Assembly: GCA_014925825.1 (NCBI GenBank)
Contig: JACGCK010000196.1
Span: 19,421-83,420, forward strand
From: Pholiota molesta
Lineage: Eukaryota > Basidiomycota > Agaricomycetes > Agaricales > Strophariaceae
Reading direction: 5' to 3'
Length of the DNA: 64,000 nt
The notes beneath the pieces were generated by a model. That model was not told the origin of the DNA. It saw only the letters and a program-made list of their open reading frames with translations, and searched no databases. Made by a program: the position numbers and the translations under genes. Of this stretch, positions 12,082-21,313 are shown piece by piece; position 1 is the stretch's first letter, and the number at the start of each line of letters is the position of its first letter.

Positions 12082-12153
12082 GTTGTTTGAACGAACTTGG
12101 TTGTTTGAACGAACTTGGTTGTTTGAACGAACTTTGTTGTTTGAACGAACTTC
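12082..12153. repeat. Tandem repeat, four 18-bp units
   Basis: Four units of GTTGTTTGAACGAACTTG (the last base varies). Further GTTTGAAC/GTTTAAAC motifs surround them. They are subterminal to the 1.7-kb element and probably its protein-binding sites (inference). Confidence 0.85.
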
Positions 12154-12399
12154 GTTTGAACAAGTTCGTTTAAACAACAATAACTTACTTGTCTAAACCA
12201 TAGTAGACTTGTTTAAACAAATGTAAATAATATAATTTATTTCATGATTGAACAACCATTAATCATGTTTAAACACAAAGAACATCGTTTAATCAGCCTT
12301 GGGGCAATGAGGTCTGTTTAACAAAGGTGCTGTTCAAACGTAGTTCAAACAAAATTCTATGGGTAAGGCGAGGTTTAAACAAAGTCTACCTAGTTTCAT

Positions 12400-12773
12400 A
12401 AATTAAAAAAAACTGGGTTCGGACGGGCGGCTTTTTGTGCTCTAGACACCCAAAATTTAGCAGTAATAGGCCGGGTCCGAGCAATAATGCCGGCCGGAAG
12501 CATAAAAAAACCGGGTCCGACCAGTAAAAAAATCCGAATGACGTCTGGCTGTGAGCCATGTGATGAGAAACTACCATATATGGATATAGAATAGTGGCAC
12601 ACTCCTCCTCCCCCCATACATAAAAATTGATTTACTCCATCAGTTCTCCATGGATTCTTTTCATCTTTTTTCCATAATTTTACGTTCTTATAGTACTACA
12701 GTTCCCGAGCTTCGTACGTCTCTAACCACAATGTAGCAATTACTATAGCACTATCTTTGCATTTTAAACTATA
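12400..12773 (+). repeat. Left long TIR, inner part
   Basis: It continues the left arm after the 1.7-kb insert and pairs with about 20024-20397. It ends at ...TTTTAAACTATA, exactly where the right arm begins with TATAGTTTAAAA. Confidence 0.85.
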
Positions 12774-13774
12774 AACAATGAATTATTGAAGCCTTTAAGG
12801 ATGTTATTTGAAATTATGAATTGGTGAGAGGATATATAGTTGCTTGAACTTTATACTTCATAAGTAGATGAAGGATGTACTGATATATACACACCCCAGG
12901 AAATAAAAGAGCACATATGAAGCTTATGATGACTGTTTAGCTTATATTATAGCCAATACATCGGGGAGACTCAATATAACAGCAGGGATTTGATGGGAAA
13001 TACATTATCTATGTATCATTCAGCCACCACAAGTGAATCCGGTCACATATTGAGGTATAACAAGGAGAAACATGGCAGACATGCATAAACTGTGTATTAT
13101 GAGTACTGACTTGCGAATAGGCGCCCTAAAATCGCGTACTCCGGGAATTAGAAAGCGCTCACGAATACCTACAGAATGAGATATGCCGGAAAGAATTCGA
13201 GCCAGGGAATGGTGAGATATGTCTAAAGCAATGCCCAAAACATCTATGGACCATCAATTTAACAAGATCCTAACAGAGTTTATAACTTGGCATGATGCAA
13301 TCCGATGTTTTGGGTATTGTTTTGAACATATCTCACCATTCCCTCGCTCGAATGTTTTCCGGAGTATCTCATTCTGTAGGTATTCTTGAGGGCTTTCTAA
13401 TCCCTGATTCACGCGATTTTAGAGCGCCTATTCGCAAGTCAGTACTCATAATACACAGTTTATGCATGTCTGCCATGTTTCTCCTTGTTATACCTCAATA
13501 TGTGACTGGATTCACTTATGGTGGCTGAATGATACATAGATAATGTATTTACCATCAAATCCCTGCTGTTATATTGATTCTCCCAGATGTATTGGCTATA
13601 ATATAAGCTAAACAGTCATCATAAGCTTCATATGTGCTCTTTTATTTCCTGGGGTGTGTATATATCAGTACATCCTTCATCTACTTATGAAGTATAAAGT
13701 TCAAGCAACTATATATCCTCTCACCAATTCATAATTTCAAATAACATCCTTAAAGGCTTCAATAATTCATTGTT
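12774..13774. repeat. Large palindrome: 471-bp arms, 59-bp spacer
   Basis: Arms 12774-13244 and 13304-13774 are inverse copies of equal length with scattered substitutions. The left arm abuts the inner end of the outer TIR without a gap. Two mirrored frames (13020-13238 minus, 13292-13528 plus) differ at several residues and have no recognisable domain. It may be a foldback element or part of the inner Helitron unit. Confidence 0.8.
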
Positions 13775-14791
13775 TCAATTGTTTCAAAGATATGAACAGA
13801 GGACGGGTTTTGATGGCAGCCTTAATTACGTAATAGTGGCGGTGCAATGTACGCGCGTCTGCCCATGGCCCAGCTGCCTGAAGGCCTTAAGAATAAACAA
13901 TCGCAAATAGCTTCTGAACTAAACACGCGGCTACTCCGTTGCTGCCACTCATTCCGCCTCATTTGGACACGCTGTCAGTCCTATTTCTGAATTTCGAGCT
14001 TCTCTCAGCCAAAAATACACCTGGGAGGCCCAGTACACCTCTGATATAGACTGTTTTACCTGTTTCTGCCCAAGGTATGCTCTCTTATTTCGCTTTTTTG
14101 TCCTGTTGATAGTGCTTACAAAATTTCCAGTGCTCTTTTCACCTGCTTTTGGCCTGTTTCTGTGGCATTTATTGGATATACCAGGATCTTTCAGGTGTGT
14201 AATTGGCCTGTTGTTATATTTGGCACTATTCTAATAGTTTGTGATAGGATCCATTCTGTGCTTTTGTTGCTTCAAGAATAAAAGTAGGGTTTCTCCCTAT
14301 TGTTGGTATGTGTATCTGCTATTTGGAGTGTTCTATATGATCTGATACTTTAGTCAAGATTCTTTGGTTTACCAAAGTATCTTTTATTCTTCCTTCTCCC
14401 TGCCTCCCTGCCTCTTGGACATTTCTGGACCCCTTCCTCTGAGCTGGGGTACAGATTGTGCATCTGCTGCTGCTGTTTTCACATCAGATCACTGAGAAGT
14501 TTTGGAGATCAAGGTGACGCCCTGAAAAGTCCTACCTCCCTGGCCTCTCTTGACAGAGTGCTTGCCAGTTGTTGAAGACCTTTTGGGTCTGGACCTCTTT
14601 CTGAGCACAGTTTGCAGGAAGATTGGCTGGCGGGTTTACAGTTGCCACCCCTTCCTTCGGGATTGATTCTTCATTATCAACTGCAGCTGTTATCACCGAA
14701 TTCACATTTCTTCTACTTTGATTGGATTGTGCGGCAGGACCAGAATTGCTGCTATACCTCAGTTCCTGGCTGGCGTTAATTTGTATCTACC
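13775..14791 (+). other. Helitron 5' non-coding region
   Basis: AT-rich leader of the Rep-helicase gene. I found no convincing coding region and could not locate the Helitron 5' TC terminus. Pyrimidine-rich stretches and GTATG/TTTCAG motifs could be 5'-UTR introns. Confidence 0.4.
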
Positions 14792-17700
14792 ATGTATGTC
14801 TGAATATCATTATTTATAAATAAAATCCATAGCTAACATAGATTTTACAGGGCTGAAACACCTCCAAACACTCCACAACGTGTCCGTATTGCTGCCCAAA
14901 GACTGGAACGTGATAATCGTATTCTGGATAGCCCTCATACTCATCGATTACCTGGCCATCATGTGCAACCTGTTGAGCCTCTACGGTTTAATGTGCCAGT
15001 TCCACCACCTTTTCCCCCCAACCCTAATCTTATTGATCCGTTCGCTGCTGCTGCTCCTCCCCCACCTCCTCAACCTATTAACTTTGGTGGACATCAATAT
15101 ATGCATCTTCCTGCTAATTTGCGTGACATGATGGCTGCAGTTCCTCCTGCTCCTGTTCGCAATCGGCGAGGTCCAGTACCGGCTCCTGCTGTGCGTTTTT
15201 TTAATGTTTTGACTCAATTGTAAATTGTGAATTCTGATTGTTATTATAGACTGCTCCTCCAAATCCACCTCAACGTAGGCGTAATAGAAATGCTCCACCT
15301 ATTGGCCCCCAACCATTTCCCATGCCCCCTCCTGTAAGTATACATGTAATTTTTTAATTGCCATATTTTGAATTTTGAAATTTTTGAAATAGACTCCACC
15401 AAATGCCCCGCAACTAAATGCTATCCCTGCTATACCTATTCCTATACCAAATCCTATTCCTCCTCCACCTGTTGCTCCAGCACGTGCACCAAGGCGCAAT
15501 AACAGAGTCATTAATATGGAACGAATTGCCCGTCAGCCCTTTGATAACACACAGCCAATTCATTCTTTGGGAAAATTAGAGGTCAAATGTGATTATTGTG
15601 GAGCACTTCATTGGATAGATGAGCGTCTTGCCAAGTCTTCCAAAAGATCTCCCAAATTTGGCATGTGCTGTTTTTCTGGCAAGATCAAATTGCCCAAGCT
15701 TCAAAATCCACCGCCCGAGCTTATGGGATTTTTGACGGGAAGGGATGATGCATCTAAAAAGTTTCGTGACAATATCCGGAGATACAACAATGCTTTGGCC
15801 ATGACTTCCATTGGTGTCAAACAGGATCATGCTATTAATAATGCTGGGGGGGGGCCTTGGCTCTTCAAAGTCCAGGGAAAACTATCACATTATGCTGGAT
15901 CATTGCTACCAGTTCCTGGCGAAACCCCCCTATATGCTCAGTTATACATCTATGACCCAACAGAAGCTTTGAATCACCGTATGGGACATGAAGCCAATCG
16001 AGAATTAAATCGCCAAACTATGCAGATTTTGCAAGACATGCTATATCGCCGCCATCCTGGAGTTCAACTCTATCAACAAGCACATGAGCTTACACGTAAT
16101 CTAAATCCAGAGGATCAGTGCAACATTGCACTTCGATTTGATAGTGATACTGATCGCCGACGTTACAATCTTCCAACTGCCAGTGAAATTGCAGTCATTT
16201 TGCCCGGAGATGGTGATCAACCCACAGATACACGTGACATTATTCTGCGACGACGGGGTGGGGAAGGGCATGTTAGAATTAGTGAAATGCATCCTTTCTA
16301 TCATGCACTTCATTATGTTCTTCTTTTTCCAACTGGACAGTTGGGATGGCATCCACTGCTTGAGTTCAACAATGGTGCTGAAGTTGGAGATAATCCTGCT
16401 GAAAATATGTTGGCAGAGCTGGAAGAGGATGAAAATGCTGCACCGAATCGAAAACCACGGAAACACATATCCCAGACAGAATACTTCCGCTATCGTCTAC
16501 ATCCTCGACATGAAGAAACTTACCATGTCTTTTTATCTGAAAAGCTTCTACAAGAATTTATTGTGGATTGCTGGGCAGCATCTGAGCAGAGTCGTTTAGA
16601 CTGGGTTAAATATAATCAGCATCTTTTCCGAACAGCCAGCCGACAAGGACTTATGGATGCGATAGCAGCAGATCCAAATTCTGATGGGGCTGATATTGGC
16701 CAACGCACCATTTTGCCATCCTCCTTTCCTGGAAGTACACGGAATATGATCCAAAACTGTCAAGATGCTTTAGCTATTAATCGCTATTACCATGGAGCAG
16801 ATTTATTCCTAACAGCAACTGCAAATCCCAATTGGCAAGAGATTAAAGATGCACTATATCATGGACAATCATCCAGTGATCGTGCAGATATCATCTGCCG
16901 TGTATTTCATCTAAAAATGGGGCAGCTAATTAAAGATATCTTTGACATGGGAATTTTTGGACGTACTGTGGCACGTGTTTGGACTATCGAGTTTCAAAAG
17001 CGAGGACTTCCACATATGCATATGATTATTTTTTTGCATCCTGATCACAAACTTCGAACACCAGAAGATGTTGATAGCCTTTTATCTGCTGAACTACCAG
17101 ATGAAGAAACACAACCAGACCTTTTTGAGTTGGTCAAGTCATTGATGGTCCATACTCCCTGTGGTGCAGCTCACAACAATGCAAATTCTCCATGCCAAGT
17201 CAATGGAAAGTGCTCTAAAAGCTTTCCTAAGGCATTTCGGGACCAAACTACTGTTAATGAAGATTCCTATGCCAATCTCCGTAGACGCGACACTGGCAAA
17301 ACCTTTGAAGTCAGGGGCAAACAAATTGATAATTCATGGGTGGTTCCTTACTCTCCATACCTCATTTGGAAATACCGCTGTCATATCAATGTCGAGTCTA
17401 TTGCATCTATAAAAGCAATCAAATACATTTACAAGTATGTCTACAAAGGACATGACCGCACTACAATGGAGTTTGGCCGGTGCAAAGATGAAGTCAAGCT
17501 TTATTTGGATGCCCGATATGTCTCAGCATGTGAAGGTGTTTGGCGTATTTTTCATTTTCATATGCACCAAGAAAGTCCTGCCGTGGTTCGTCTCCAAGTC
17601 CATCTGGAGGGTGATCAGTCAATTACATGGGATGAAAATTTGGCACCAAATCTACAGGCAGTGTTGCAGCGTAATGCAAATCGGGATACTACATTGACTG

Positions 17701-19790
17701 CATATTTCAAGGCCAACATAGAGTATCCAGAAGCAAAAAACCTACTCTATCAGGACTTTCCATCAAAATTTGTTTGGAAGGATAAAATACGCAAGTGGAC
17801 ACCACGGCAAAAACAATTTGCTATTGGCCGGATGTACTATGCCCACCCAAATTCTGGAGAACGTTTCTATTTACGCCTTCTGCTGACATCAGTAAAGGGT
17901 GCAACTTCCTTTCAACATCTCCGGACAGTCATAGTGGATGGCCAAGCAATTGTTTGTAATACTTTCCATGAGGCATGTGTCAAATTAGGCCTTTTGGAGG
18001 ATGACAATGAGTGGGTTCAATGTTTGGAAGAGGCTGGAGAAATGGCAAGTGGGCGTCAACTTCGCAATTTGTTTGTTACCATTCTTCGGGAAAATGCTCC
18101 TTCCAATCCTTTGGCCCTATGGCTCCAGTTCCGTGACAAGATTTGTGATGATTTACGTCATGCTCTCCATAATGGCAATATCCGCCGAAATCCAACTGAA
18201 GACCATGTTTTTGATTATGGTCTCTATCTTATTGATCGTCTTCTTCATACCACCAACAAGTCTCTTCAGGATTGGCCAACTATGCCACAACCACAGGAGA
18301 ACTGGGATGCCTTGATAGGAAATCGTCTTATTGCAGAACAGCGCAATTATGATATCGATCATGAGGCAGCATTGGCAGCTCAGCAGATTGAAACCCTTAA
18401 TGCAGGACAGCGTTCAGCCTTTGATAAAATTGTGGAGGCAGTCACAAATAAAACTGGGGAATGCTTTTTCTTACATGGAGCAGGTGGAACTGGAAAGACA
18501 TATGTCTATAATACTTTGTGTCATTATTTACGTGGCCAAGGCAAAATTGTTCTCTGTGTGGCCTCTTCTGGAATTGCCGCCTTACTTCTAATCGGTGGTC
18601 GGACTGCTCATTCATGCTTCAAGATTCCAATCAAAATCCATGAAAGCTCAACATGCAATATTGGAAAAAACACCAATTTGGCTGAACTTCTCCGAATTAC
18701 TGATTTAGTGATTTGGGATGAGGCACCAATGCAACACCGCCACATTCATGAAGCTGTCGATCGCACTCTACGTGATATCCGCAACAATGAACAAAAGTTT
18801 GGCGGAATTCCTTTTGTATATGGTGGAGATTTCAAGCAATGTCTACCAGTTATTATCAAGGGATCACGTGCTCAAATAGTTGGTGCCTGTATGCAGCGAT
18901 CAGTTCTATGGCGATCCATTCAAGTCTTAAAGCTCACTGAAAATATGAGGCTGAACACAAATTTGGAACCTGAAAGGCTCTTTGCAAAATGGCAGTTGGA
19001 TCTTGGGCATAGAAAACACACAGATGATAGTGATAATATCACTCTTCCAGACCACTTCAAGTGTGCACAAAACTCTGTTGAATCTCTTATCAATAACATC
19101 TATCCTGGAGTCCACCGAGCTACTGGCCAAAGTGATCAATATTATGCTGAACGAACCATTCTCTGCAGTCGGAATGATGATGTGGATGAAATCAATAGCA
19201 CTATTCTCACAAACTTTCCTGGGAATGCACAGACTTTTAATAGTGCTGATTCTATCCTCAACAACCAGGGAAATGGAGAAGAAGGACCCTTATTGTATCC
19301 TGTGGAATATCTCAATACAATCAATTGCTCCGGTCTACCTTTGGCAAAGCTTCAACTAAAAGTGGGATGTCCAATTATGATATTGCGCAATCTCAATGCC
19401 AGTGAAGGAGTCTGCAATGGTTCACGAGGAATTATTACAAGAATGCGGAATCGGGTTTTGGAAGTGCGGCTATTAACTGGAGAGCAAGCAGGGCAAACAA
19501 TATTCATACCACGGATTAGCCTGACACCAACAGATACTCAAGTCCCCTTTGAATTTTGTCGAAGACAATTTCCAGTCCGGCTATCCTTTGCAATGACAAT
19601 CAACAAATCTCAAGGCCAATCAGTAAAGCATGTTGGATTGAATTTACGTAACTCTGTTTTCGCACATGGACAATTGTATGTAGCAGTCTCCCGAGTAACT
19701 TCTGTTCACAATATCAAGGCAATATGGGATGCCGAGTCGGAAACTACAAGTACAAAAAATATAGTATATCCTGAAGTAATTATTGATTAG
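14792..19790 (+). CDS. Helitron Rep-helicase (RepHel), 1607 aa (exons 14792-14793, 14851-15190, 15250-15333, 15393-19790)
   Basis: The rolling-circle transposase of Helitrons nicks and joins one DNA strand and unwinds it. The N-terminus is proline-rich (several PPPP runs over three exons). The Rep nuclease shows the HUH signature in RGLPHMHMIIFL (about residue 680) and the catalytic tyrosine pair region YIYKYVYKGHDR (about 820). The Pif1-family helicase shows Walker A GAGGTGKT (about 1170), Walker B VIWDEAPM, and the late motifs TINKSQGQS and YVAVSRV. The long frame alone begins at 15516, but proline-rich coding continues upstream through two GT-AG introns. The best start has ATG split by an intron (AT at 14792-14793, G at 14851). 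No stop or frameshift, so possibly active. Confidence 0.9.
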
Positions 19791-19869
19791 ATTGTATATA
19801 TTTTCTTCTATTCACGATTTTGTCTTCAATTTTTTTGAACAAATTAATTTAGTGATATATCTTTCAATA

Positions 19870-20023
19870 CAAATATTTTCTTAAATCCACAGTGCGGAGG
19901 CGCGAAGCGCCGACAAGCAGGGGTCCAGGGGGCGCAGCCCCCGGCAAGCTGTTGCCCAGAGTGGAGCAACGGGGTGAGCACGAAGTGCGAGCCCCCGACG
20001 CGTAGCGGCGGGCATAAAGCTTG
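19870..20023 (+). repeat. Helitron 3' tail with hairpins
   Basis: GC-rich tail after the gene: GGCGCGAAGCGCC and GGGGGCGCAGCCCCC are compact hairpins, and the terminal stem is at 19994-20012. Base composition contrasts sharply with the AT-rich flanks. Confidence 0.7.
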
Positions 20024-21313
20024 TATAGTTTAAAATGCAAAGATAGTGCTATAGTAATTGCTACATTGTGGTTAGAGACGTACGAAGCTCGGGAACTGTA
20101 GTACTATAAGAACGTAAAATTATGGAAAAAAGATGAAAAGAATCCATGGAGAACTGATGGAGTAAATCAGTTTTTATGTATGGGGGGAGGAGGAGTGTGC
20201 CACTATTCTATATCCATATATGGTAGTTTCTCATCACATGGCTCACAGCCAGACATCATTCGGATTTTTTTACTGGTCGGACCCGGTTTTTTTATGCTTC
20301 CGGCCGGCATTATTGCTCGGACCCGGCCTATTACTGCTAAATTTTGGGTGTCTAGAGCACAAAAAGCCGCCCGTCCGAACCCAGTTTTTTTTAATTTCTC
20401 GGACCCGGTCTGCTAAAAAGTAAATTGACAAAATGCCGGCCTGCCATCCAACTCAAAGTATACATCCCACCTGCTGTAATTATAAATAATGCCAGTTGCG
20501 AGAATTGAACTATTGACTTTGTAGACCGACCCACCAGCGTTAACTCACAGCCTTTCGATCGTGACCACTCAGCCAAAATGCTCCTTTATCGCAAAGATTG
20601 GAGAACATTCAAATGCCCAAAAAGCCGGCCGTCCATACCTGGATTTTTATTATTACACACATTCGGGCCCGGGCGCCTATTCACAACAAATAGTCGGGCC
20701 CGACCCGGTTTGGACGTGCTACATACACTCGGGCCCGTGTATCTATTTACAACGAATTTCTAAAACATTCAACTAGTCAAATAATAGTGTCTAAATTATT
20801 CTAATACATGTATTTAACATTTTGAAAATTTCCCGGGCCCGACGCGGTTCAGATACAGTCCAAATGTGCTACCCTCGGCCCCGGCCACCCGGGCGCCTAT
20901 TCACAACACATTTTAAAAATATCTACAGGCCCCGGCCGACCGGCCGGTTGGTCGATACAACCAATATTGCTATCGTAGTCGGTCGGCCGGCCGGCCGGCC
21001 GGATAGTTGGTCAGTCAATATGGTCAATATCAATCGTATACTTATTTCTATTGTATACTTATTGCTTCCAATTGATTCAATTCATAATTGCTTCAATTAG
21101 CCCAATCGGCCGGACGGGTGCTGGGGAATTTGTGGTGGGGCCCTAGGGCCATTCAGCGAATTCGCGCAATCATATCATTTGACTACATAAGGTATTTCCT
21201 AATTAAGAAATGGTTATTCACTGACCCAGCGAATTCGCTGAATCCATGTCACATGGCTACATGTATGCGTTCGCTGAATCACATCACATGGGCCGGTGTG
21301 ACCCCGCTACCTG
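20024..21313 (-). repeat. Right long TIR of the 11.5-kb element
   Basis: Uninterrupted inverse copy of the left arm (1290 bp against about 1285 bp on the left without the insert). It contains the mirror of the tRNA-like segment at 20490-20583 and the GGCCGGCC-rich block near 20935-21005. Confidence 0.85.

Larger units (their letters stand above)
10685..12399. mobile_element. 1.7-kb non-autonomous element in the left TIR arm
   Basis: The right arm of the host element is continuous at the matching place, while the left arm is interrupted here with AAATTAA duplicated (10678-10684 and 12400-12406). Both ends carry GGTAGACTTTGTTTAAACC followed by TCGCCTTACC in inverted orientation, about 50 bp, starting some 8 nt inside the borders. 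Subterminal GTTTAAAC/GTTTGAAC motifs crowd both ends. The GC-rich centre (10960-12000) has only low-complexity frames. Confidence 0.8.
13775..20023 (+). mobile_element. Helitron between the arms of the 11.5-kb element
   Basis: The right end is CTTG at 20020-20023, followed by T. It is preceded by an 8-bp stem (19994-20001 with 20005-20012, one A·G mismatch) about 8 nt from the terminus, the usual Helitron 3' layout, although CTTG departs from the CTRR consensus. The end coincides exactly with the inner border of the right TIR. The left end is uncertain: it may include the palindrome (12774) or start after it. Confidence 0.7.
9767..21313. mobile_element. 11.5-kb TIR element with 1.29-kb arms, inserted in the MULE gene
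   Basis: The element is flanked by a 7-bp direct repeat, GAGCTTC, at 9760-9766 and 21314-21320. Its tips, CACAAAGCGGGGTCACACCGG and (other strand) CAGGTAGCGGGGTCACACCGG, begin arms that pair over about 1.29 kb: 9767-12773 on the left (less the 1715-bp insert) and 20024-21313 on the right. Removing the element with one GAGCTTC joins GAT-GAG-CTT-C to TT-CCT in frame. I see no transposase of its own: the space between the arms holds a palindrome and a Helitron. It was either mobilised in trans or lost its own gene when the inner elements arrived. Superfamily not assigned. Confidence 0.85.

Noticed and set aside
11771..12163. Repetitive SFKQQ-type protein on the minus strand
   Set aside because: It is a translation of the 18-bp tandem DNA repeats of the 1.7-kb element.
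13020..13528. Two mirrored 72-78 aa frames with a hydrophobic run
   Set aside because: They lie in the palindrome arms, have no recognisable domain, start or splice context, and follow the DNA symmetry.
15576..19359. Several 60-157 aa frames on both strands within the Helitron gene
   Set aside because: Shadows of the continuous 1424-codon frame, which carries all recognised motifs.
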